Shown: positions 1-7,493 of the stretch, one piece after another
Layout of the letters: every line of letters begins with the position of its first letter
Position numbering within the stretch: position 1 is the stretch's first letter
Source of the DNA: Clostridium acetobutylicum ATCC 824
Lineage (GTDB): Bacteria; Bacillota; Clostridia; Clostridiales; Clostridiaceae
Length of the DNA stretch: 64,000 nt
Assembly: GCF_000008765.1 (NCBI RefSeq)
Contig: NC_003030.1
Coordinates: 1,212,001 to 1,276,000, forward strand
Direction of reading: 5' to 3'
Position numbers and translations under genes: made by a program
The notes under the pieces: model-generated
Told to the model about the DNA's origin: nothing
The model's input: only the letters and a program-made list of their open reading frames with translations
Database searches by the model: none

Positions 1-911
1 ATTTAAATGGTACTGAATACTACTATATCAAAAATGCTCAAGATGATATAATAGGCTTAATTGACAAAGCAGGGACACAGGTTACAAGTTATACTTACGA
101 TACCTATGGAAAAGTAATATCAATAGATGGAAGCTTAAAAGATACTGCACACAAAATAAATCCATATAGATATAGAGAATATAGGTATGACAGCGAAACT
201 GGATTATACTACTTACAAAGCAGATATTATAATGCTGAGTGGGGTAGGTTTGTTAATGCTGATGTTATAACGGCTGTAACAGGAGATATATTATCAACTA
301 ATATGTATGCATATTGTAAAAATAATTTTATAAATATGAGTGATGTTAATGGTGATTTCTCAATGGCAAATATTGGAGCAATGATTGGAACAATGATTGG
401 AACAATGATGGTAGATGGAATTAGATCAATGATGTCATCAATAACAGGCAAAATAAACAAAGCTATAGATAAACATCCGTATAAAACAACAGTGATACAA
501 TCAACAGTAGATGTAACAGCAGGATATAAATACAATAAGATTAGAACATCAAGAGTTTTTAAAACGGTAAGACCAGTAGAATTAACGGTATATGAAGAAT
601 TACCATTTAACAAAGTTCTAAAGTTTATGGGAAACAAAGTAGGAATGCTATCGGCAGGGCTTACTGTACGTTCACTAATATTAGATTATGAAAGGAATTC
701 TGGACAAAAGGTTGTCACGGCAATGCTTATAGATATTGGTGGATTTGCAGCTACATATTATGCGGGAGATTTAATTGGTAGAGCTACGACTCCATTAATT
801 GAAGTCAATCCTCCTGCTGGAATTGCAGCTACAGTAGTTTTAGTTGGAGCTTCATCGGTTGGGATAGGTATTTTTACCTCAAAGGCAAAGGAATATTTTA
901 GCGTTAATTAA
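1..911 (+). CDS. Rhs/YD-repeat protein, 3' part with C-terminal toxin tip (5' end outside window)
   Basis: The reading frame is open from the window edge (frame beginning at base 3) to the TAA at 911, so the gene starts upstream; the ATG at 303 is internal. The first ~100 residues are an Rhs core end: tyrosine-rich YD-repeat sequence (SYTYDTYGKVIS), then YDSETGLYYLQSRYYNAEWG and GRFVNADVI, the hallmark of the Rhs repeat-associated core domain. The following ~200 residues start at MYAYCKNNFINMSDVNGDF and have no recognised fold; they hold a Gly/Met-rich hydrophobic segment and a C-terminal Gly/Ala-rich hydrophobic stretch. In the Rhs/WapA family such variable tips are toxins delivered to neighbouring cells. 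The next gene, 20 bp downstream, encodes a membrane protein, the expected place for immunity. Toxin identity is inference; the Rhs core assignment is firm. Confidence 0.9.
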   Translation, partial: LNGTEYYYIKNAQDDIIGLIDKAGTQVTSYTYDTYGKVISIDGSLKDTAHKINPYRYREYRYDSETGLYYLQSRYYNAEWGRFVNADVITAVTGDILSTNMYAYCKNNFINMSDVNGDFSMANIGAMIGTMIGTMMVDGIRSMMSSITGKINKAIDKHPYKTTVIQSTVDVTAGYKYNKIRTSRVFKTVRPVELTVYEELPFNKVLKFMGNKVGMLSAGLTVRSLILDYERNSGQKVVTAMLIDIGGFAATYYAGDLIGRATTPLIEVNPPAGIAATVVLVGASSVGIGIFTSKAKEYFSVN

Positions 912-931
912 ATTATATAGGGTGATGAAGG

Positions 932-1372
932 ATGAAAAAATTATTAGAAAATTATAAAGTCATGATTTCATTGATATCGATAAGTCTTTTTATACTAGTT
1001 AAAAATACTGGACAAGCTAATTTTGAAAACTTTTATTTACTATATGTAGTTATCTCAATACCTATTACGATTTTTGTAGGAATTAAATATAGAAATATTT
1101 ATGCTACCATGCTTTTTACATTAATGGGACCATTACTAGGTATAAGTGGTCTAGGAATGTGTCATTTCAAATCCGATAGGGAGAGTTTAGCTATGGGTGG
1201 TTTATTTATAATGACATTTATTTTGGGTGATATAGTAAATTATGAAAGAATAAAAAAACTAGGAAATAAAAAGGAGATTGAAGAAACGCGTAAAGGTATG
1301 AGTCATAGAATAATAGTTTTGTCATTAATACTTATAGGACTGTTTTATGCAGTATTTATATATAAACCATAG
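932..1372 (+). CDS. Small polytopic membrane protein, candidate immunity protein for the Rhs tip
   Basis: A 146-residue protein with about five hydrophobic helices (roughly residues 10-25, 35-52, 58-78, 88-103 and 127-144) and a short charged loop near 104-125. No family is recognised. It begins 20 bp after the Rhs stop with a GGTGATGAAGG ribosome site directly before the ATG, so the two are probably co-transcribed. By the rule that polymorphic toxins are followed by their immunity gene, and because the tip upstream has hydrophobic segments, I infer it neutralises the tip at the membrane. An unrelated small membrane protein is possible. Confidence 0.6.
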   Translation: MKKLLENYKVMISLISISLFILVKNTGQANFENFYLLYVVISIPITIFVGIKYRNIYATMLFTLMGPLLGISGLGMCHFKSDRESLAMGGLFIMTFILGDIVNYERIKKLGNKKEIEETRKGMSHRIIVLSLILIGLFYAVFIYKP

Positions 1373-1437
1373 CATTTAGAGAGAATGTTATATTAATATC
1401 TAAGTCTATATTATATTAAAAAAATGTATGATAAAAA

Positions 1438-1535
1438 AAGAACTAGGTTTTATAACTTGTAATAATTAAAAGTGTATTTAAAGAGTGCTCATAGTGAGAA
1501 ATTATAGCTATGAGCACTTAAACTTATAAAGTAAT
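1438..1535 (+). repeat. Island joint repeat R, copy 1
   Basis: About 98 bp recurring with high similarity at 5674-5761 and 8555-8652 and partially at 9595-9623. It contains a perfect hairpin: AGTGCTCATAG (1484-1494) pairing with CTATGAGCACT (1508-1518). Its right edge runs straight into a remnant of the Rhs 3' segment. There is no U-tract after the hairpin, so it is not a simple terminator; it looks like a recombination joint between toxin-tip modules. Confidence 0.8.
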
Positions 1536-1945
1536 ATCAATAGATGGAAGCTTAAATGATACTCAACACAAAACAAATACATATAGAATATAGGTATGAC
1601 AACAAAACTTAATTATATTACTTGCAAAGCAGATATTAATATTATAATGCTGAATGGGGTAGGTTCGTTAATGAAGATGGAATAAGTCTTGGTATATCAG
1701 CTCAAATAGTGAGGGATTTACATAGTAAAATAGGTTTAGCTGTTACACTATCCATTGGTGTTGGTACTGTAGCGGCAGGACCAGCAGGTAATATATCAAT
1801 AACTAATGCTAATTCTATATTTGATTTGAGAGGTTGGGGAAAAGAATTTGGAGGATCATTTAATAAATTTGGACCAAAGCTTTATTCACTAGAGGTAGAA
1901 GTTCATATGGATTTTACTTATACATGGATATTAATACATAATTAA
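1536..1945 (+). pseudogene. Displaced Rhs core end plus a second toxin tip (degenerate)
   Basis: DNA from 1536 matches the Rhs core end at the start of the window but carries deletions and a 6-bp insertion (taatat, near 1634) that puts a stop inside the QSRYYNAEWG motif. After NAEWGRFVNEDG the frame stays open to 1945 and encodes a different tip of ~90 residues (a Gly-rich hydrophobic part, then SIFDLRGWGKEFGGS). The first usable start in this frame (GTG 1709) lacks a convincing ribosome site. I read it as an orphan tip module left by tip switching, probably not expressed as a full toxin. The next gene at 1984 would be its immunity partner. Confidence 0.75.
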
Positions 1946-1983
1946 AAGAAAAGTGATAATTAAGTAGTGGAGGCGATTGGTAA

Positions 1984-2301
1984 ATGAGTATTTCAAATAC
2001 AAGGGTAGATGAATTTACAAAAATAACCTTAATAATAGATATATTTATCATTATTTTAACCATAATTTTAAGTTTTATTTTTAATGCTGATGGAATGTAC
2101 ATATTAAGAATAGGAGGGGGGTGGATGTTCATAGCTAATTGGATTTATCTTATGAAAAACAGGAAAAAAATAAGAGAAATTTGTTGTGAATATTATGGTA
2201 AAGAGCATGTGAAATTTCAATTTGTAAAATCTATGATTTTAATACAGTTTATGTTTCTTATAGGTATATTTATAATAAGTACAGTATTTATACGCTTCTA
2301 A
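1984..2301 (+). CDS. Small membrane protein, candidate orphan immunity protein
   Basis: 105 residues with three hydrophobic helices (about 15-35, 43-56 and 82-102) and a Lys/Arg-rich loop (KNRKKIREICCEYYGKEH) between the second and third. No family recognised. A GTGGAGGCG site lies 12-17 bp before the ATG. It starts 38 bp after the orphan tip at 1945, the position of an immunity gene. Intact although its toxin is broken, a common state for orphan immunity genes. Function inferred from position only. Confidence 0.55.
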   Translation: MSISNTRVDEFTKITLIIDIFIIILTIILSFIFNADGMYILRIGGGWMFIANWIYLMKNRKKIREICCEYYGKEHVKFQFVKSMILIQFMFLIGIFIISTVFIRF

Positions 2302-2380
2302 ATTATATATTCTAAGAAATTTATAACTTAATTTGTTGTTTTGAATGAAAACCAACAGCTAAGTAAAATTGTAAGATAAA

Positions 2381-2420
2381 AGTAGACATTGGACTTAATT
2401 ACCAATTATCTACTTTTTTT
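2381..2420 (+). terminator. Rho-independent terminator after the second tip/immunity module
   Basis: Stem AGTAGA (2381) with TCTACT (2409-2414), inner stem ATTGG/CCAAT, followed by seven T. Ends the transcript of the small membrane gene. Confidence 0.75.
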
Positions 2421-2427
2421 AGTTGAC

Positions 2428-2440
2428 GCCCATGCTGGGC
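2428..2440. repeat. Short GC-rich palindrome
   Basis: GCCCA TGC TGGGC, a compact 5-bp-arm hairpin just after the terminator in otherwise very AT-rich DNA. No U-tract. Role unknown. Confidence 0.4.
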
Positions 2441-2449
2441 ACACTTAAA

Positions 2450-2495
2450 TATAAGTTCAAACTTAAAATAGAAAGTTGGAGCTTATAATATTTTT
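2450..2495. repeat. Imperfect palindromic repeat P, copy 1
   Basis: Arms around ATAAGTTCAAACTT and AAGTTGGAGCTTAT, ending in a T-run. A near-identical and better paired element lies at 17812-17856. Probably a dispersed terminator-type hairpin; here no intact gene feeds it. Confidence 0.6.
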
Positions 2496-2634
2496 GCCGC
2501 ACTTTTCCCACACAAGTTTTAAATAAGTATAAAAATGTATAAAAATATATAAAAGCTTATATGTTATAAAACCTCATATGGGGGAAATTCTATAAAGAAT
2601 ATAAAAATTTATAAAAATCATTGCACAGAATCAA

Positions 2635-2660
2635 GGGTTCGATTCCCGCCCGAGCTACCA
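2635..2660 (+). repeat. tRNA 3'-end fragment (T-loop to CCA), possible attachment-site remnant
   Basis: The bases read as the last part of a tRNA: GGG + T-loop TTCGATT + CCCGC (T-stem 3' strand), CCGAGCT (acceptor 3' strand), discriminator A and encoded CCA. The T-stem 5' strand would have to be GCGGG, but the DNA reads AAGGG, so homology begins inside the T-stem; no D-arm, anticodon arm or 5' acceptor strand exists upstream. A terminator follows. Such 3' fragments are typical of the far end of an element integrated into a tRNA gene. The parent tRNA is not in this window, so isotype is open. Confidence 0.65.
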
Positions 2661-2669
2661 AAGCTTTAA

Positions 2670-2709
2670 AATAGCGAGTTTGAAGTATTGTAGACTTGCT
2701 ATTTTTTTA
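2670..2709 (+). terminator. Terminator following the tRNA fragment
   Basis: AATAGCGAGT (2670-2679) pairs with ACTTGCTATT (2694-2703) and runs into a T-tract. It lies 9 bp after the CCA end, the usual place of a tRNA gene terminator, suggesting the tRNA tail and its terminator were carried together. Confidence 0.75.
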
Positions 2710-2763
2710 TTTCCAAGTTATTTTAATACATCTACGGATTTTAGTTTTACTGATTTCATTGAA

Positions 2764-3433
2764 TAGTGACAAGGTAACTTACGAAACAGATGGAACAAAT
2801 CAAATATATTACACTTACGATAGTGATGGTAAATTACTAAGCATGAACTTAAATGACACTGAATACTACTATATCAAAAATGCTCAAGATGATATAATAG
2901 GCTTAATTGATAAAGTAGGAACACAGGTTACAAGTTATACTTACGATACCTATGGAAAAGTAATATCAATAGATGGAAGCTTAAAAGATACTGCACACAA
3001 AATAAATACATATAGATATAGAGAATATAGGTATGACAGTGAGACTGGATTATAATTCATTTGTGCATTGTAATAATAATCCTGTAAATAAGGTTGATAG
3101 CGATGGAAGATTTGCAGCTGTGGCAGGTTCTGTGTATTTTGTTCCAGGAGTTGTAGAAGTTGCGATTATTGTAACTGTAGGGGCTATAGGCGTATATGGT
3201 GTTTATAAAGCTGTTAGTTGGGCTTATAAAAAATTACGTATGCTAGAACTAATGGTAATATCAATTAAATTTATCAATAGGAAGGGCTAATAGGAAAAAA
3301 CAAGGGCGAGAAGTAAATACAAAAAGTAGAAAAAAACCAAAGATTAAATCTAGAAGTAATAAGGATCCAAATAGACTAATAAACCCACACACATCAGCAA
3401 AAGTGCATAGAAAAAATTTTAATAATTGGATAA
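2764..3433 (+). pseudogene. Third Rhs 3' segment, frameshifted and internally deleted
   Basis: From about 2764 the sequence encodes YD-repeat protein (TYETDGTNQIYYTYDSDGK) and bases 2848-3054 are nearly identical to 2-208. At YDSETGL the frame hits TAA (3053-3055): the stretch encoding YYLQSRYYNAEWG is deleted, and the continuation (CNNNPVNKVDSDGRFA, then a hydrophobic tip) is in another frame, stopping at 3290. A third frame continues as a basic segment (RKKQGREVNTKSRKKPKIKS, then HTSAKVHRKN) without a stop into the TPR gene. At least two frame breaks show this copy cannot make a full toxin. Confidence 0.85.
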
Positions 3434-3447
3434 TTGGGAGTAATGGA

Positions 3448-4527
3448 ATGAATAGCGATGGATTGAGAATCAGATGTGAAAAAGATATAGATTTAAAACT
3501 AAGAGATGTAATTATTGAGTTCACAAGGTGGCTTAGGAGTAAATATGTATTCCCCATAAAAGTTACTGTTTTTATAAAAAATAAATATAAAAGCAAATCA
3601 AATGATAAGGAGCGTTTTTCTTCATCGTTTGTTATACCGAATAAAGAAAGAGGAAATCCACATATAAGAATAGAAGTTAAAAATGATATGTATGATACCA
3701 TCGAACTTAGAGAATATGTAGTATATTCTATAGCGTATGAAGTAATGATTTATATGCAGTGGATTAAAAAATTAGAATTTTGTGATAGAGATGCTGAAAA
3801 GCAGGCAAATAAGTTAGTGGACTTATTTATAGAAGAAAGAGGAGATGATTTAACAGTAACGAATAAAGAGAAGAAAATGTTAGAATTAGCTGATAAAAAG
3901 TTCAACAATAAGGATTTTGACAAAGCTATTTCAATTTATAAAGAAATGATAAAAAATGATTACTACTACAGTGGATGGGTATATAGTTCTATTGCATATT
4001 GTTATGATTGTTTAGAGAATTATAATGAGGCATTAGTATATTATGATAAAGCATTAAAAAATAACAAAGATAGTGTAATTTATATGAACAAAGGCTTTGC
4101 ACTACAATCGCTTGAAAAACATAAAGAAGCAATAGAAAATTTTGATAAATCAATTAAAATTAAACCCAGCAAAGAAGCTTATGTATTTAAAGCAGATTCA
4201 CAAGGAAGACTTAAAAAATTCAAACAAGCTATAGAATGTTGTAATGAAGCTTTGAAGTTAGATGAAAATTATGATATACCATATAATATGAAAGGTCAAT
4301 TTTTATATGAAATAGAAGAATTTAAAGAAGCTAAAAAGATGTTTTTAAAAGCAATCTCCATTAGTGCTGATTATGCTGATGCTTACTATAATTTAGCATT
4401 AGTATATATGAAATTAGATGATTTTAAATTGTCAATTAAATATCTTAATAAGGCAATAAAATTAGATGAAGAGTATAGAAGATATGCAGAAGAAGAAGAA
4501 AGGGCTTGGAGGAATTATATTAAATAA
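3448..4527 (+). CDS. TPR-repeat protein with N-terminal unknown domain, candidate immunity/accessory protein
   Basis: 359 residues from the ATG at 3448, chosen because GGGAG lies 7 bp upstream; an upstream in-frame GTG (3403) belongs to the Rhs tip remnant. Residues ~1-135 form an unrecognised alpha/beta domain ending in CDRDAEKQANKLVDLF, which resembles the end of small zincin-like domains, but I see no HExxH. From ~140 to the C-terminus there are about six tetratricopeptide repeats (for example EALVYYDKALKNNKDSV and AIENFDKSIKIKPS), a protein-interaction scaffold. Its place directly after an Rhs tip, with a lost stop between them, suggests a partner of that toxin. Cytoplasmic, no signal peptide. 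Confidence 0.7.
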   Translation: MNSDGLRIRCEKDIDLKLRDVIIEFTRWLRSKYVFPIKVTVFIKNKYKSKSNDKERFSSSFVIPNKERGNPHIRIEVKNDMYDTIELREYVVYSIAYEVMIYMQWIKKLEFCDRDAEKQANKLVDLFIEERGDDLTVTNKEKKMLELADKKFNNKDFDKAISIYKEMIKNDYYYSGWVYSSIAYCYDCLENYNEALVYYDKALKNNKDSVIYMNKGFALQSLEKHKEAIENFDKSIKIKPSKEAYVFKADSQGRLKKFKQAIECCNEALKLDENYDIPYNMKGQFLYEIEEFKEAKKMFLKAISISADYADAYYNLALVYMKLDDFKLSIKYLNKAIKLDEEYRRYAEEEERAWRNYIK

Positions 4528-4532
4528 CTTAC

Positions 4533-4597
4533 TTCAAATTAAGGTATATGATATTGGATTAATCTTTGGTTATTTTATGAAAGGAAAAGTATAATGA
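4533..4597 (+). repeat. Direct repeat D, copy 1 (5' leader of a lipoprotein gene)
   Basis: About 65 bp nearly identical to 7406-7470, including the ribosome-site stretch GAAAGGAAAAGTATAATG. The second copy precedes an intact lipoprotein gene, the first a dead one, so this is a duplicated leader. Confidence 0.75.
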
Positions 4598-4845
4598 AGA
4601 AAATATTCTAGAAAATGATGAATTTAATGAGTTTTCAATATATGGTAGTAAAATATTTATTAGAATTGCTGGTTGGCTATATTTATTTGACATGAAATCT
4701 AATAAACGAGGATGTAGATAATTGCAAAGTAATTAATAGAAATATATTTTATACAGATTATGATCAAAGAACACAAACTATATATAAAACAAATTTACAG
4801 CATATGAAAACTGAATTAACTAAGAAGGATATTAATATGAAATAA
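4594..4845 (+). pseudogene. Remnant of a lipoprotein gene related to the one at 7494
   Basis: After the duplicated leader the ATG at 4594 opens MKKIF and stops at once. Further down, an open stretch to the TAA at 4845 encodes NRNIFYTDYDQRTQTIYKTN, which lines up with VFYIDHGQRTFTIYKEN of the intact lipoprotein at 7494-8516. The middle of the gene is lost. A decayed paralogue, not expressed as protein. Confidence 0.65.
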
Positions 4846-4909
4846 AAGATAAGATAAGGTAAGGAGGAGTTATTGGTATAGAAGTTGTGTATACCGTACA
4901 AAAACATTA

Positions 4910-5674
4910 GTGGATATAGAAAAAATTTTTGAAGAAGGCGAAGAATATTATGTTAATGGGGATTATAATAAAGCATTAGAATATTTTCAAAACGGATATA
5001 AAATAAGCAAAAATGAAGATTTTTTGAATTACATTGGATGTTGCTATTTAAACTTAAATAAATTTGAAGAGGCTATTTCAACATTTGAAGAATTAATGCA
5101 AGTATATCCAGAGTGGGAAAGACCTGTATTTAATCTAGGAAGAGTTTATTTGAAGTTAGAACTTTACCAAGAGGCACTAGATTATTTTAATAAGGCATTG
5201 GTAATTAATCCAGATGATGAAGATGTATATTTTTACTTTGGTATTTATTTTGAAAAGAAAAGAGATTATAAAAACGCTATTTGTTGTCAGAAAAAATCTC
5301 TACGCTTAAATAAATTTCAACCAGAAACACATTTGCATCTTGGTTTATGTTATCTTAGAACAAATAAATATAATGAAGCAATTGTAGAGTTTGATATGTG
5401 TTGTAAACAAGATAATAATTGTGAAGACGCAATATATAATAAAGCTATAACATTATTTTGTATGGGAAGGTATATGCAATCATTATATACATCATTAGAC
5501 TTATATAAAGCCAATCCTAATGATGTTGAAAATATATTAAATATAGGAGAGTGTTATTACAGATTAGGTAACTTGAGTTATGCAGAAAATCATTTTAACG
5601 AAGTGTTAAAAATAGATTCTTTGAATAAAGTGGCAAGTGGATTTTTGAAAAAAATACATAATAAAAAAGAATGA
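4910..5674 (+). CDS. TPR-repeat protein (paralogue of 8811-9581)
   Basis: 254 residues, wholly tetratricopeptide repeats (about seven), with CCYLNLNKFEEAISTFEELM and YPEWERPVFNLGRVYLKLEL as clear units. It aligns end to end with the protein at 8811-9581 (shared LNYIGCCYLE/N and YPEWERPV.NLGRV). The GTG at 4910 matches the paralogue's ATG in the alignment, but no ribosome site lies near it: the only AAGGAGG is at about 4860, some 45 bp upstream, with stops between. Translation may therefore be weak, or the original start was displaced. Cytoplasmic. Being in the toxin island suggests an immunity or accessory role, unproven. Confidence 0.65.
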   Translation: MDIEKIFEEGEEYYVNGDYNKALEYFQNGYKISKNEDFLNYIGCCYLNLNKFEEAISTFEELMQVYPEWERPVFNLGRVYLKLELYQEALDYFNKALVINPDDEDVYFYFGIYFEKKRDYKNAICCQKKSLRLNKFQPETHLHLGLCYLRTNKYNEAIVEFDMCCKQDNNCEDAIYNKAITLFCMGRYMQSLYTSLDLYKANPNDVENILNIGECYYRLGNLSYAENHFNEVLKIDSLNKVASGFLKKIHNKKE

Positions 5675-5761
5675 AGAACTAAGGTTTATAATTTGTAATA
5701 ATTATAAAGGGTGCTCATAGTGAGAAATTATAGCTATGAGCACTTAAACCTATAAAGTAAT
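5674..5761 (+). repeat. Island joint repeat R, copy 2
   Basis: Same element as 1438-1535, slightly shorter, with the same TGCTCATAG...CTATGAGCA hairpin. It overlaps the stop codon of the TPR gene and runs into a short Rhs remnant. Confidence 0.8.
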
Positions 5762-5950
5762 ATTAGTAGATGTAAGTTTAAAGGATACTGCACACAAAAT
5801 AAATCAATATAGGTAGTTATGGAAGAAGGTTACTATCCCCACTTTCATATTAATGGAGGGCATGGTGATCCGCATATATGGTTTTTCCTGTACCTTAAAA
5901 TTCTTAAGAATGTAACAGCATTGTCCCAGGTTAATTTATATCATATATGA
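5762..5950 (+). pseudogene. Fourth Rhs segment fused to a toxin C-terminus fragment
   Basis: Bases to ~5813 are a worn copy of the Rhs segment (GTAAGTTTAAAGGATACTGC). From 5819 to the TGA at 5948-5950 a 43-codon frame encodes MEEGYYPHFHINGGHGDPHI followed by WFFLYLKI. The His-rich PHFHINGGHGDPHIWF end resembles the C-termini of many polymorphic nuclease-type toxins; that family link is from memory. The catalytic body is missing. The intact gene 13 bp downstream is the expected immunity gene. Confidence 0.7.
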
Positions 5951-5963
5951 TAGGGGAGTTAAA

Positions 5964-6590
5964 ATGTATAAAATACTAATAGAGGAAGAGTTGAATTTAA
6001 AGGCATATGAAGGGATAATTAATTTTGCAGTTTCTAAATCTGATGCATGTATGCTGGTAATATATAGGTACGGTGAAGAAGAAAAAATATCTAATCCTCC
6101 AAGAAGGAATGATTATAATAATGAAGAAGATTATTTAATGTTTTTAAATTGTCTTGAACGAATGAAAAAAGAACGATATGACAATTTAGATATTTTTAAA
6201 AAAAGTACTGAACCATTGCTGGAAAAAATAAGACCATATCTAATTAAAAAGAGAAATTTTCCAACAGAATGGCCCGGTGTAAAGGTTGTATTTTATAGTA
6301 AATATACAAGTGTTGATATTTGTGTTTACAGTATATGTAAAGAACTAGAAACATATTTGTTAGAAGCAAAAGGATTATTTAACTGGAAATATCCATATTT
6401 TCCTGATGATTTATGTTTTTTTAAAAATGGATACTGTTGGTTTAGTGTAGTTGCGCATGAAGAATATGCTTGTATTTATATTGAAGATGCTCAAGATATA
6501 GAAAAACTATTAAAAATAGGTGTAAAATTTAAAGTTACTGAATGCAATAAAGATGAAGTTAAGTTATTTTATGAAGATTATAGTATATAA
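5964..6590 (+). CDS. 208-aa soluble protein, candidate immunity protein for the His-rich toxin tip
   Basis: Start ATG 5964 with GGGGAG 5 bp upstream. The protein is acidic and hydrophilic with no signal or membrane helix and no family I recognise. Features: a PPRRNDYNNEEDYLMFLNCL region near 50-70, EWPGVKVVFYSK near 109-120, and CWFSVVAHEEYACIYIEDA near 165-185, an alternating beta pattern. It follows the truncated tip by 13 bp with no terminator, the arrangement of a toxin-immunity pair. Immunity function inferred from position. Confidence 0.6.
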   Translation: MYKILIEEELNLKAYEGIINFAVSKSDACMLVIYRYGEEEKISNPPRRNDYNNEEDYLMFLNCLERMKKERYDNLDIFKKSTEPLLEKIRPYLIKKRNFPTEWPGVKVVFYSKYTSVDICVYSICKELETYLLEAKGLFNWKYPYFPDDLCFFKNGYCWFSVVAHEEYACIYIEDAQDIEKLLKIGVKFKVTECNKDEVKLFYEDYSI

Positions 6591-7026
6591 AATATAGTTT
6601 TGAGGAAATGGTTAACAATAAAGTGGTAGCAGAAAGTGAATATTCAGAATGTCTAAAGGAAGCAGACTAGAATTAATAAAAAATTAAAGATAAATCTATA
6701 AAGTATATAAATTATCATAATTAAACAGCTAGAAAACGTGCGTAGTTTTATGCAAATAAAGCTATGTGCGTTTTTTTTTATAGGATTTTTAAGATATGAG
6801 GTTTTATATGGAAAGATTTTTGAAGAATTATAGTCCAAGTAGTTTGTTCGTATTAATTTGTTATATAGAATTTGTAATAGTTAGATGTGTATTTTAGGAG
6901 TGCATATTCTGAGTTTCCCCACATAATTATTTGTAACTTTATTAACATACTGAAATAGGAAATACATTCATGTGGGTTACAGTACAAAATGATAAGCTTG
7001 CATTTTAATATAACGAGAAATGTATT
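6591..7026. other. Intergenic debris between modules
   Basis: No convincing gene. Bases 6605-6670 keep a short open stretch ending VVAESEYSECLKEAD, a possible tail of another lost ORF. A repeat-family terminator lies at 6731-6778. Around 6915-6975 CCCACAT and ATGTGGG form widely spaced inverted arms. The region leads into two tiny ORFs. Confidence 0.5.
6731..6778 (+). repeat. Repeat hairpin T (terminator-like), copy 1
   Basis: AACGTGCGTAG, a ~15-nt loop, then CTATGTGCGTT and a long T-tract; pairs through G-U wobbles as RNA. The same design recurs at 10331-10380 and 11532-11577, so it is a repeated terminator cassette of this island. Confidence 0.7.
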
Positions 7027-7176
7027 ATGAAAGATGTGACAAAGAAAGGGCTTAAAATTACTAAAGAACTATATAGTTTTCAATTTATAATGATGATTTT
7101 AGCAATATTAATAATGTTTGCATATGTATTTATTGGCTTAATATATAATATTATGGTGGTTCTAGAATGGCTGTAG
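7027..7176 (+). CDS. Tiny single-span membrane protein
   Basis: 49 residues: a basic N-terminus (MKDVTKKGLKITKEL), one strong hydrophobic helix (about 20-42) and the end VVLEWL. No clear Shine-Dalgarno, so expression is uncertain. Its stop overlaps the start of the next small ORF, suggesting coupling. No family recognised; could be a small toxin or immunity-like protein. Confidence 0.4.
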   Translation: MKDVTKKGLKITKELYSFQFIMMILAILIMFAYVFIGLIYNIMVVLEWL

Positions 7177-7304
7177 GAAAAGCAGAAAAACAAATTAGAA
7201 AATTAGAAGATAAGATATTACAAGTAGAAAAGAAAATCAAAAGGCTAAGAAATAAGATTGTAATGTTAGAAAACTTCTCAAAAAAATTTTTTGTGACTAT
7301 TTAA
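7167..7304 (+). CDS. Tiny coiled-coil protein overlapping the previous ORF
   Basis: 45 residues, highly charged, with heptad-like spacing (AEKQIRKLEDKILQVEKKIK) typical of a short coiled coil. The ATG at 7167 overlaps the preceding stop by 10 bases and has GGTGG 7 bp upstream. A membrane peptide coupled to a charged helical peptide recalls small two-gene modules, but no homology is claimed. Confidence 0.4.
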   Translation: MAVGKAEKQIRKLEDKILQVEKKIKRLRNKIVMLENFSKKFFVTI

Positions 7305-7310
7305 TGCAAA

Positions 7311-7355
7311 TTTCGACATATAAAATATGGTACAATTTGACTCTATGAATAAAGT
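7311..7355 (+). promoter_or_regulatory. Promoter box shared with 37111-37155
   Basis: TGGTACAATTTGACTCTATG here matches TGGTATAATCTGACTCTATG near 37128, including a TGG extended -10 (TACAAT/TATAAT) and the first ~15 transcribed bases. Likely the promoter for the lipoprotein downstream. Confidence 0.5.
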
Positions 7356-7405
7356 ATTAATAAACTATTAACTAAAACAGATAGTTATGGTAAGTATAAA
7401 GAAGA

Positions 7406-7470
7406 TTCAAATTAAGGTATACGATATTGGCTTAATCTGTAGTTATTTTATGAAAGGAAAAGTATAATGA
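7406..7470 (+). repeat. Direct repeat D, copy 2
   Basis: Near-identical to 4533-4597; supplies the leader of the intact lipoprotein gene. Confidence 0.75.
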
Positions 7471-7493
7471 TGGTCATTATACAAGGTAAGCAA

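Noticed and set aside
227-637. 136-codon minus-strand frame opposite the Rhs tip
   Set aside because: Antisense of a supported coding region, no ribosome site; hydrophobic look is the usual mirror of AT-rich coding DNA.
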